Made by a program: the position numbers and the translations under genes
Assembly: GCF_001540865.1 (NCBI RefSeq)
Contig: NC_033621.1
Location: 23,055,279-23,119,278 of the forward strand
DNA: 64,000 nucleotides
Reading direction: 5' to 3'
Origin: Ananas comosus
Lineage: Eukaryota > Streptophyta > Magnoliopsida > Poales > Bromeliaceae
In this document: piece after piece, positions 12,201 through 22,853 of the stretch
Layout: every line of letters starts with the position of its first letter
Position numbering within the stretch: the stretch's first letter is position 1
Notes under the pieces: generated by a model
Database searches by the model: none
The model's input: only the letters and a program-made list of their open reading frames with translations
What the model was told of the DNA's origin: nothing

Positions 12201-12634
12201 AAAAAACACTTTCAATTGTCATTGATGAATGATGATGCAGTAATGGTTGGTTGGTCATTTTAGAAATATTTTACTAAATCAAAATGGTAGTAGAGATGTT
12301 ACTCTCATGATTAGTGGCACAGTTGGCATGGTTAACTAGACTAATATAGGTTAAATGTGTTATAATTGCAGAAAGAAACTCTATTGTCGTATACATACAA
12401 TGACGGATAATATCTTCAGTTTGTTCCTCCAAAACGTTAATGACACCGTTAATTATATCCGACTTAAGGTAGTTTTACAATGCCAAAAAAGAAACACAGT
12501 ACTCGCAGCATCTAAAGCTACTATAATTTTTCCTCGTAAAGACAATGGGAGACGTTGAGATCAGGTACCTGTAGGCACATTGCAGCCTCCAGAGTGTTAC
12601 GAATGCATGTTAGATACAATCGTAGAGTATTAGC
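9278..12634 (-). CDS. ARPC4: Actin-related protein 2/3 complex subunit 4 (ARPC4, p20)
   Basis: ARPC4 is a core Arp2/3 subunit; with ARPC2 it bridges the complex to the mother filament during branched actin nucleation. Coding exons in transcript order: 12634-12569, 11706-11654, 10844-10817, 10572-10498, 9906-9802, 9645-9556, 9367-9278, all with GT-AG boundaries and consistent phases. They encode 168 residues without the initiator Met, matching the family length of about 169. Diagnostic blocks are [92 protein letters not shown] and the C-terminus [13 protein letters not shown]. The first coding exon starts in phase 0 after an acceptor without an ATG, so the Met must lie in an upstream exon. A probable 5' leader exon ends with AG/GTTTGT near 13353. 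A 59-bp tandem duplication sits in one intron (11430-11547). Confidence 0.93.
11430..11547. repeat. 59-bp tandem duplication inside an ARPC4 intron
   Basis: Two identical direct copies start at about 11430 and 11489 (TTTCAGTATTCATGCACTTT...). The reversed copy of this locus near 16150-16200 has only one unit, so the duplication is polymorphic between the two sequenced molecules or is an assembly duplication. Confidence 0.9.
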
Positions 12635-13680
12635 CTGCTTAAATTAAAACAAGCAGAAAATAAAAACCACGTAACTTAACCGAAAAAAAACTATTAAGAG
12701 AAGCATTTGTCGTATAAAATTACTGTAAACGTATCAAATCTACAGAATGGGACACAAAAGTTGACAAATTTAGTTTTTTCTGAAATGGCAAGGACAGGCA
12801 AGAACTACAGAACCAACCGATTTCAATCGTAAGAACAAAACTACCACTTCGACAATTCCAAATCACGAGTACGCCAAAAGTGGATCAAGAGTATGAGATC
12901 AAACGGTAAAGTTGGGGATAATTTGGTATTGCATAAAATGACCGAAAACAGATTAATAGCTGTAACATTCGGAAGCGCAAGAACATTCAGAAGCTGCACT
13001 ACCATTACAGCAGTTCCAAGACGCGGGTACGCTAAAGATCGGCCGTCAACGAGCCGAACTCGAGCGAGCCAGAGCCAGCTCGAGATCGGCTCGAAAGTGT
13101 TCAAGGTCGGCTCGTCTTCGGCTCTCGTGATCGGCTCGAAACTGTGACTCACAAAAATGTTTTGCTCGACGGGGAGGAAGTTGGGCGGTGTACGATCTAC
13201 CTAAATTTCTGAAAGAAAAATCACATCAAGCTCTAATTAGAAGCTTGAGAAAGAAAATCCATTATATTCTGCTGAAAAAAAACCATAAGAAAAAGAGAAA
13301 GGAAAAAAAAAAGAAGATGAAGATGAAGATCATGGAAGACGAAGAACAAACCTGCTGAAAGCGCCGGTGCCGGAGTTCCGTCGAGATATGCGAACGGCGA
13401 AGAATGCGCTGCCGGGAGCGTGCGAACGGTGAAGACGGAAGAGCGCTGCCGGGCGGGGGTGGGTCTTCGGGCGTAGAGAGAGAGAGAGAGAGAGAAAAAA
13501 AAAGGGGAAAGAGGAATTAGGGTTGGAAAAAGCAAAAGTTATATTATTAGTTAGATTTTAATCCAACTGTTAAAATTCTCAATAGGAGTGTGCCTCTTCA
13601 TAAATAAGTTGAGCTTTGCTTTTCAAGATGTGCTAATAAATTAAAAAATAATAAACTGTATTATTTATTTATATATATAA

Positions 13681-13725
<45 letters not shown>
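12635..13725 (-). other. ARPC4 upstream region: leader exon, CTCG-rich element, microsatellites
   Basis: On the minus strand a GC-rich leader with a (CT)n tract (13475-13494 on the plus strand) ends at a donor near 13353 and is probably ARPC4 5' UTR. Between it and the first coding exon, 13035-13145 is rich in CGAGC/GCTCG words typical of hAT-like non-autonomous elements. An (AT)n tract (about 13682-13720) precedes the gap. Confidence 0.5.
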
Positions 13726-13750
13726 NNNNNNNNNNNNNNNNNNNNNNNNN
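13726..13750. other. 25-N assembly gap
   Basis: A run of 25 Ns, a conventional unknown-size join. It separates the forward contig from the reversed BAC-derived block. Confidence 0.98.
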
Positions 13751-14210
13751 AATTTCATGTCAATTTATATAACACGTAAAAGGCTTCACCTCAAACAGCA
13801 ATATATTCACATATGATTCTGGTAATCCTTTAATGTCAATTTATATAACACGTAAAAGACCTCACCTCAAACAGCAATATATTCACATCCCGACTGTTAG
13901 GTCGAGCGGCAAGCGTTCGGTCGAGCAGAAACCGAGCTTTACTCGAGTCGAGCGAGCAAAAACCGAGCTATTGTCGAGCTAATTTAAATAAAATATAATT
14001 ATATTAAATATATATATATATTATATAAATATATATATTTATTTATTATGTCAAATAATAAAAAATTAAAGAATCGTGTAAAACTTTTCGTTTCGAGTTG
14101 AATAAATACTTCTCCGTGTGAGGATAACTCTTAAAATTGTCAACCTAATTTTAGATTGATTATTATATTGAAAAACGAAAAAGGTTGGGATTAAGGAGAA
14201 AGGGGAAAAA

Positions 14211-14245
<35 letters not shown>

Positions 14246-17200
14246 TGCGGGCTTCTGGGGGGCGGGCCGTCGCCATAAGGCAGAAGTGGCAAGCGTGCGA
14301 GGGCCGTCGCGTAAGAAACGGCAAGCGTATAGAGCCGCCTTGAGGCCGTGGCCGCGAAAGTCGTCCAAACAAGAAGCAGAAGGTACTAGAAGTAGAAGAA
14401 GTAGAAAAAAAAGGAAAGAGAAAAAGAATACCAAAAAAAAGTCGTCTTATATTACCTAAAAGAAAGAGTACACTAAAAAGAATGTCTTTAAATCCATCTA
14501 GCATGTGGCGAGTTGAAGGAGGGGCAGCTCGTTTTGTAAAAACACTCGGTGTCAAAGCTCGGCTAGTGCTCTCGGCTTCTGCTCGGCTGGAACTTGTGAA
14601 AGCTCGGCTAGAGCTCGACCGAGACCGAGCGAGCTCAAGCCGAGCAACTGCCGGGCTAGAAATCGCATGGGCGCAGAACCTTGACGACATTACCATCACG
14701 TCGAAGACTTACAAGAACGCGAAGGCTTACAATGTCGATAATTAGACAAAAGCCAGTAAAATACGTTATGGTTTAATAGGGGTTGAAATGGCAAACTAGA
14801 GTATGAAAACTAGGTGAAAACCGCGTGAGTACTAAACCTTAACGACTTCACCATCAAAACAAGAATGCTAACTTTAGCCAACCAAAACATCAAGAACGGA
14901 CAGGAACGGTAAAGTCTTTTTTGATTTAAACAGTTGAAAACACAGGGTAAGACATCTAAACTATGCAAATCTCATTAAAATATGCTGTTTACGAAGAGAA
15001 TTATCAAAAAAAAGCCAATTCAATGCACCAAAAATAAAAGACGAACAAAATTAAATTCGTCCGATTATGAGATGCTAACATAGATTGTACGTAAGCATTG
15101 TGAGACCTCCGACGTTACACGGATGTCCATGGACTAGAGTTGCAGAGGGTAACAGAAATGCTCCTTTTTAATATCATCGAAATCTACGACGCTCATGACA
15201 CAAAGAAAAAACCGCAACATTTTGATGGAATTCAGCCTATATTAATTGGTACAGTAATTGCAAAACCTCCTTGTTTGACTTCTATAATAGGCAGTAACAT
15301 ACATATGCTGTTATCTCAAAGAAAGACGTTAATATTGTGTAAATTGGACATAATCAGATCAATTGGTACGGTTGACACGGTGATTAGTACTCTCATTGTA
15401 GAGATGATGGTAAAACTAAATCATTTTATAAAGATTTTACTGGTTGGTTGGTAATGACGTAGTAGTAAGTAGTTACTGTTAACTTTCACAAAAAATAGTA
15501 CCCGTCGGCTATGTGTCCTGTCTATGAAGTTTTTACAATTCTTATATTATCGAGTCTGATAGATAAAGTACTTGGGACACTCCAAATGGTGCGACGGCAA
15601 ATAAAACCTTACGGATATTCCACAGGTTATTGATAATTTGACAATTCGTTTAATTAAACAAATGAAAAAATCGTAAGAAAACCAAAGAACTCGCTTTCAG
15701 ATATGCTCTCTTGAATGCTTTACTAGAGTTAAAAGGATAAATTATTAATGACGAGCCACGTCACCATTTTCAGAAGCCGAACATTGGAATACAACGTACA
15801 AAGGAATCTCGTCGATGAAGTACGATTTAACAACTTCAAATCCTGTCAGAGGTCTATGAGGTAAGACCCTGGGATAACACCACCGTAGTATTGACCTATT
15901 ACCGACGTAAGGTGCAGAAGGTACAGAGGAAAAAGGGACATGACGTAAGTTAGTAGTGACTAGGAAACATACCAATTAATGAGACATCTTAAAGGGAACA
16001 GTTCTTCATCTTTCCGTATTGTTCGGTCTCCAACTTGAATTCATTCAAGATTAATTAGAATATAGAAAGTTTCAGAAGAGATATAAAAATCGTAAAACGG
16101 GAAGAGAATAACAAATAACCAGGTATAATAATTACCTTCTTAGAGATCACGTCGCATTCCTCATCTAATATGCATTAAACCCAACGTTTCACGTACTTAT
16201 GACTTTAACCACTAAATATGACTCTTATCAAATTTAACCGGGTCCTTAAGTTGTTTAAAACACAGACAGATTTTATAAAGAAAGGATAGAGATCATACTA
16301 ATAAACGACCGTAGCTCGGTACGTTGAATGTATTGACAAATCGTTTAATAAACAATAAGAAAAGACGATTTTAGTTTATACAAATACACTACTCCGAACA
16401 TCGAATACGAGATAAAGTACCTGGAGATAGACAAATTACGATATAAAGGACATCTATCGTGACTAAAACACCACATGTACTTTCAAACTATCCAGGCGAT
16501 ACGAAATACCCAAATAAGTAGGTAAGTCTTCATTGACTCGTACTTATATCAATCCAGACTAATATATGATATTACACATAGTTAACCAGATGGTGTACGA
16601 CGAAAATCAAGTTAGGGTAATTCGAAAGTACACCACTAGTAAAATATAAAAGGGAACCAAGTGTCATAAAGAGTATTCGTACTAATCAAGTGTAGAAATG
16701 GGAATTCATCCAAAACTTGAACTCAAGAAGAACAAGAAGTAAAACTTCCTAGATTTAAAAAAAAAAGAAAAAAGACAAAAGTAAAAGTGTCCTGTTCAGG
16801 TCTTGAAGATGATTTAGGTCATTCTTAAAAAAAAGGCACTAATAAGTCTTCGGTCAAACGAAAATAAGAGAATGAATGCCGTAGAAAATGGAATTACAAG
16901 ATAGGTATAGGTATAGATCGAAAAGTATTAAAGAGGAATATGGAAGGAGCAACAGGATAAGGATATGAACGGTCAGGATCTGATAAGTTATCATAGTAAT
17001 ATATTTCATCCTTTTAAGTTTGTCAAATGTTGAATACAGTTATAGAAAAATAAAAACAATGTCCAAAACTATACAGCTTTACTCCGGCTCTTCACGAACT
17101 ATCTTTGAAGTTAATTGAGATAGGCATATTCGTACTTCCATTAAACCTACGAATAAAACTTGTTGTACATAAACCAAGAGTTGTTTTCAACGTATTAACA

Positions 17201-20200
17201 CGTGTAAAAAGAATACTTTCTGCCAAGCCGGCCGACTAACTTAAGTGAAATAAAAAAATCTGGAAAGTTATCTTTATAAATGTCATGATCTCTCCGAGTG
17301 TTTATAGTATGAAGATTAGGTTACTTTTCCGATCCGGCGGTGTGGCGGATTAATGACCTGACTAGCGTTGATCTTTCTCTTAGACAGATCGACATACTAG
17401 GGTGGTGTCTTAGATTGACTATACTATGGTTCACAGTTAAATGTACGGATATAAACCACGTTTAATACCTTTCAACTGTGGTGAAATCTGAACAGGACCT
17501 AGATTGGTATCTCTTCAGGATTCTCTTGTTTCTTGCTTACGACCTAGGGGTATAAAACTATTGTTCGAAGAAATACTAATAAACTATAACCTATTACAGG
17601 TAAGAGAAACAACGCTCTAAACCAGAAGTAATATTACGTTGTCAAGAAACACTTAATTGGATTACCTGTCGTTTGTATAAAAGTACACTTTGGATAAAAG
17701 TATAGGAGTAAAAAAAAAATTAAGTGTCCATTTTGTCCGTCTACTCGAACTTTTGTATGAGCGTTTTTTTAAAGAATCTAAAAATAGTTACTCCCGCCTC
17801 CGTAAGGTTCAAGACTCCTCCTTTGGTCATGTCCACCAACGTATTACCAAGTCAAGTTCTAATTAATAAGAGACAACGTATAGTCTAATGTAAGAGTTTA
17901 AAAGAAACGAGTCTAGTGTAAGAAAAATGTTAAACTACATCACCGATTGATTAACATTGTTATTGTTCCACTATATAATAGAGAAAAGTCCCGATGCTGT
18001 ATTCAAAGGATTATTGTTTGATGGTAACACTCCTGTACGTGTTCGTGTTCGAATATCTAAAATAGCACGTTAAATACCTCCATTTTAGAGAAAGTCCCGA
18101 TACCGTTTTAAATATCTAAAACAGCACGTTAAATACCAATAAAAGGACTATATATTGGAAACCATTTATTGCTAGTAGTACAAGACGTCGGAGTAGATAA
18201 ATTCGACAAGCATCGTAGACGACAAGTAGAACAATTGTAACAAACTAAAGACTAAGACATTTTAAGTCCTGTAACTGTTCCTCTAGTCGCTCAACTTTGA
18301 TAGTCATTTGTGCGCTCCGGCAGATCACCGCTGTCTTAAAGACTTCGTCAAATAAACTTCGGATTACCTTAACTTTACATAACACGCCGTAGCGTGTTCA
18401 TGGGGTAGCCTATAAGGAAAATAAAATCATCGGGGTCGACTAACAGAAGACACTTCTAGCGATATATAAATAAGCAGCGAAAAAACGCGTATAATAAAGG
18501 AAGAAACAAAGCGGAAAAAATTCATTAAATGAGTTGTCACACGACAACTAATGACCGAACAAATGACAAACCTCATTTCATTAAGACTTTTAAATTAACA
18601 GTCACTTAAATGAAACTATTCCTCCCATAAGTCAAAGTGTATTAACGTTAAGCTGAACATTTAATACAATCCAACCACTGTCATTTTTGTAACTAGAACA
18701 GTAGCTGCCGCTACTGTAACTCTTCTACTAGAAACGTGCTTTTTGCCGAACGTTGTGAAAAACTCCCGTTCGACAAAAGTTGTTTAACTCGGGTGTCATT
18801 ACGTCGTCTAGAGACACTGTAAGAACGTTAGCTAGACGTCAACGTTCTTAACTACAAAGATGCGCCAAATATCGGCCGAATACTAATGCCGGGTTTAGAC
18901 TCTTTAATATACTGACGTTGTTATTAGTCGTAATTTGTCAATTTCAGGTAAAGTATCAAAACTTCACGGGTACGCTTGATCATTATTGATTATTCGTGTA
19001 TTGTTACTTAACCGTGTATTATTGTTGTACATCAAAATTTTGTATACCTTGAGTGAAAACCAACAAGTGGAGATGATTACGTTTAAGGTGTTCTTCGTTT
19101 GTAAGAATGTTGTTTCTACCTATGTTAAGTGTTATAGAATTTACTAGCGCGTGTAGCAGCGGTCTCCGTAATTGTCAACGGGCCTTTCCTTTCTTTTTTC
19201 GTCACCTCATTATTGTTACAGCTAGTGTTAAATTTCTTCGTTAGTCTTCAATTGTGAGTTTTGTTTATTGTTTTTTACTTCTTATCTTCTGTATTACTAG
19301 GAGTATTTTGTTTTTATTTGTTAGTAGATTGGTTAAAGGAGGTAAGCCACGCTGGGGCTAAATAGAGCTCGGGCCACGGCCTGTTAGAGTTCTTTACGTC
19401 CTTGACCCCGGCTAGTAGGAGAAGTACTACGAAACGCCAGCGTCTGGGCAAGCACGGCAGTCAAAGCCCGTTGAGATTTGAACATTCCCTCAGCTGATGC
19501 AGTAGTACGACCGTAAGAGCGGACATCAGCTCCCACTATCAAACATCGAGTACCCACAGCTATTAAAGAACTCCGTACGAGACAGTAGGCTCTTACAGTT
19601 ACGCATTCGTAGGCGAAATTTAAACTATTTAAATACCCAAAGCTAGCTAACTAAACAGTTGTTTATCTGACATATTGTTTGCTTTTTAAAAATATGTGCA
19701 GATTTTGCACCAAGTACATGGTATATACGTAGACTCATACACCTACACACAAAATAAATAATTCTTGTATAGCATAAGTACATTAAAATAACAATAGAAT
19801 ACGCTTGACGGATCCGTTGGCGGATAGTGTATACGTGATACACTATGGAACTCGCGAACATCTAGGCAATAGGTAAGTTTGTGAGGTTACCAAAAAACAA
19901 AGATTGCCTACTGTATACTTTAGCGTAAGAGAACAGGTGTAAAAGAAAAGTTTTCCTAGAATTCTTAGGTTTGATCCTTTTTACTTAATCTAACACTTTT
20001 TTTATACATGTTGGGATTGTTTTGCTAACGTCCAATCTTTATGTTTAAAATGTCGTGTATTAGATTTCGAATTTCATAAATGGCTTGGTTGTTTCAGGCT
20101 GATTCTTTTCTTTTCCGTAATCCATTCTTAGTCTCTTTATTTGACCACGAAACTGAATGAAGTTCCTGGGTAGGTTCCATTCACTGTAATAAATGTACAA

Positions 20201-20359
20201 CTAAGTACAGGTCTAGTCGAGAAGATCCGACGTTCAAAGGTTGTTGCGTCCTTTTCAATCACTTAAAGCTTATTTTCTCCTAAATAGTTGTGCTATTCTT
20301 TTTTCTTTTCGCATATGGTGTTCAGGGTCGGATCTTATAACCCGTCCCAGAAGTTCGAA
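13751..20359. other. Uncomplemented reversal (mirror copy) of 7278-13.69 kb; assembly artefact
   Basis: Read backwards without complementing, bases 20359 down to about 14020 reproduce bases 7278 up to about 13690. Anchors: 8795 pairs with 18840, 8961 with 18674 and 7278 with 20359 (coordinate sums 27635-27637), and 13471 pairs with 14249 (sum 27720). The mirrored content includes FatA exons 5-7, every ARPC4 coding exon, introns and microsatellites. Identity is very high but not perfect: 8993 C pairs with T, the 59-bp intron duplication is single here, and GA-tract lengths differ. Bases 13751-14020 extend past the end of the forward contig and contain a 56-bp direct repeat (13757-13812 and 13834-13889) plus CGAGC-rich sequence. 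Neither strand of this block encodes the genes, because true splice sites and codons appear only when the text is reversed. Confidence 0.97.
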
Positions 20360-20413
20360 CTCATAAGATATCACAGTGGATTTATCGAACCGCATTAGTA
20401 CCAGTATCGACAA
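20360..20413. other. BAC cloning-vector arm, also in reversed character order
   Basis: Reversed without complementing, this stretch reads as the polylinker side of a pBeloBAC11/pIndigoBAC-type vector: AACAGCTATGACCATG (M13 reverse primer site), ATTACGCCAAGCT, then the SP6 promoter ATTTAGGTGACACTATAG (20384 down to 20367), then AATACTC and the HindIII site AAGCTT (20359-20354). The genomic HindIII site at 7278-7283 marks the same insert end. Vector identity is from memory of these standard sequences. Confidence 0.96.
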
Positions 20414-20485
20414 GATTCGAATTTGGGACCTCAGGTACCAACCACCAAACTCTTTGTCATTTGCTCTAGGAACGATCGGTATTAG
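20414..20485 (-). mobile_element. tRNA-derived SINE, truncated at the vector junction
   Basis: Normal sequence orientation resumes here. The stretch matches the box B to box A part of the SINEs at 48895-49073 and 34870-35035 (TTCGAA core, then TACCAACCACCAAA and TTTGTCATTTGCTCTAGG). The 3' half, which should lie to the left, is missing because the vector abuts box B. Confidence 0.75.
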
Positions 20486-21028
20486 GATAGAAAATTAGAT
20501 CCAATAAATATATATTTCAAATCTTAGAGACTTAATTTTATTTTATTTTTTTCTCACAAACTATTATTCTCCTCAGTAAACAAAGATGGATATCTATGTA
20601 AGGAGGCCATGCTCTTATTTTAGGAGTACTCAAAATTTGATCAACCTTCCTGTTTGAAGGAAAGAATGTTCACGAGTATAAAATACAACAACATTACAAT
20701 AGACACATTTGCATCTTCAGTTTATTGGGGAAGATAAATAAAATTTGGAGTTGTTGGAGGAAGCTAGTAATTGTGTCGATCGACGACACGATAATCTCCA
20801 CCTTCTTCGTTTAGTTATGTTGGAATTAGAGGGCAATAAAAACTTACAATCTGAATAGCCAAATCGAAGTTGAATCGGATTGCTTATTTTACTAATCTTT
20901 TTGGACCGTCCTTATGTTGACGCTTCTCATTTAATGATCAAAGCTTGCCTACTGTGGCAATGTGCAGGGTTCCAATGAATCACTTTGAGCAATTCTTATC
21001 GCGATGAACTCGCAATCCAAAAAAGTAG
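20486..21028. other. PPR 3' flank, no gene seen
   Basis: AT-rich sequence downstream of the PPR stop codon (which is at 21029-21031 on the minus strand). I see no coding region or recognisable repeat. Confidence 0.4.
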
Positions 21029-22853
21029 TTACCAATAATCGCCACAGGAACACTGGCCATCCTGAAAATGATGAAACCGCTTGAGGTCTCTCAACACAAT
21101 CTCCCTCCCATACAATTCGCTCGCGAACTTCATCAGAGAATGGCAATCCCCGCAAACTCTGAGGTTCTTCACTATTCTGATGACGACTTCTCCCTTCGGA
21201 GCGCTCAGAAGCCCGAGAGCAAGTGCGAGCTTCTCGCTGTGGCATCCCAAAGAATCCTCCTTATCCTCTTCCTCGATGTTATGAAGCACCCACTCCGTAT
21301 TCGGCTCGTATCCCTTCTCTCTTGCCTTAACTTCGAGCTCCTCGAGCTTGCAATATATGTCTTTGCTACGAGGGTGTGATCGGTCGCCTGCCACGAAATT
21401 GTGGGCCTTTCCCTCTAACTCTATGCAACTCCAACCAGGCGCCTTCTCGACGCCCCGGTCCTTCATACTAACCCTCACCTTCTCAACATCCTCCCATCTC
21501 CCAGCCCCCGCATACATGTTGGACAGGAAAATGTAGCTACCATGATGGCTCGGCTTCAGTTCGAGAAGCTTGTTTGAGGCAAACTCGGACATCTCTACAT
21601 TTTTGTGGGCTCGACAGGCCGTGAAGAGCGCACCCCATACCACAAAGTCGGGTTCGACGGGCATCGATTTGATATAATCAAGAGCTTCCTCGAGCCGCCC
21701 CGCCCGTCCGAACAAGTCCACCATGCAAGTGTAGTGCTTCACGGTTGGCTCGATCCTGTACTCCTGTGTCATGGTATCGAAAATCTCGAGCCCCTTTTCG
21801 ACCTTGCCCGAATGCGAGCACGCCATCAATACGGCCAAGAAGACCCCTTCGTCCGGCTCGATGCAAGAGCACTTCATGTCCTCGAAGCACTGAAGAGCCT
21901 TCTGCCAATGTCCGTGCACCGCCCACCCCATTATCATCGCGGTCCAGGTGAGAACATCTCGCTGGGACATTCCGTCGAACACCCTCCCTGCGCAATCGAT
22001 CCGCCCGCACTTGGCGTACATGTCGACGAGAGCAGTCCCGACGGCGCCGTCGGCGCTGAAGTTATTATCCCTGACGTAGTTGTGAATCCGGATGCCGATC
22101 TCGAGAGCCCCCATCCTCGCGCAGGCCGAGAGGGCGGCCGCTGGGGCGAACTCGTTCGGCCGACGCCGAGGCATCATGGCCTCGAAGGCGCGCACGGCGC
22201 GCTCGTTGTCGCCGTTCCGGGAGTATCCGGCGACGGCGTGGTCCAGGAGACGACGTTTCTGGCGGGGCATTCGGTCGAACAGGTGGGCGCGGCGGCGACG
22301 CACGCGCCGTGGTGGAGCAGTGCGTGGAGGAGGTGTTCCAGAGGCGAGGGTGCGGCAGGGCATGGCGCGGAAGGGCGCCGGGCGGGGAGGTCGCCGAGGT
22401 GGGAGAGGGCGGAGAGGGGAGACGTTCCAGAGGAGGGGTTGGAGGCGCGGTGCAGAGCGGGGTTTCGTCGAGACAGCTGGAGGCGAGGCGGGGGAGCGAA
22501 GGGAGAGGTATGGGCGTGGGCCGAGGGAGGTGCGACGAAGGGGTCAAGGTCGAGGGCGCGGAGGAGGGCGCGGCGTGGAGGGCGCGGGCGGCGCGGCGGA
22601 GGCGGCGGCCGCGGAGCGGAGGGAGAAGGGGAGGAGAGGCGGTGTGGGGGGAGGAGGGATAGAGGGAGAGGGAGCGGGGAGGAGCGGAGGAGGCGAGGGA
22701 GAGGCGAGGGTGGCGGCGGAGGAGGTGGCGGCGGAGGAGGTGGGAGTGGATCTGCTTCAGTAGAGGAGGGGAGCTGGAGCAGGCGCGGATGAGGCCGAGG
22801 AGGTCGCGCTCCCACGAAACACGCGGCGGCGGCGGCGGCGACGGCGAGATCAT
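21029..22853 (-). CDS. PLS-class pentatricopeptide repeat protein with DYW deaminase domain (frameshifted 5' part)
   Basis: Intronless gene for an organelle RNA-editing factor. From 22363 to 21029 the frame is intact: PPR repeats (VGTALVDMYAKCGRIDCAGR, DVLTWTAMIMGWAVHGHW), E/E+ region (PGWSCIELEGKAHNF), and a DYW deaminase with zinc/active-site residues (CHSEKLALA, RVCGDCHSLMKFASELYGRE) ending CSCGDYW. The start is the ATG at 22853 (MISPSPPPPP...DLLGLIRACSSSPPLLKQIHSH). Between about 22750 and 22235 the conserved text hops among all three frames; for example DRMP (frame of the main ORF), ARNVVSWTT (another frame), then AVAGYSRNGD (main frame). Corrected length is about 607 aa. From memory it most resembles Arabidopsis At1g04840. 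Either base-calling indels in GC-rich DNA or a young pseudogene; I favour the former. Confidence 0.88.

Noticed and set aside
12841..13152. Opposed open frames of about 100 codons upstream of ARPC4
   Set aside because: They fall in CGAGC-rich transposon-like sequence and read as low-complexity in both strands.
14066..19861. Several open frames within the reversed block
   Set aside because: The block is text-reversed sequence, so any frame in it is fortuitous.
13751..20359. A true inverted duplication, fold-back or H-DNA-forming mirror repeat
   Set aside because: Known inversions give reverse complements, H-DNA mirrors are tens of bases, and a reversed cloning vector is attached. Artefact is the only explanation that fits all of this.
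21605..22792. Long plus-strand open frames (395 and 223 codons) rich in Gly/Arg
   Set aside because: They are antisense shadows of the GC-rich PPR gene, with no domain signal.
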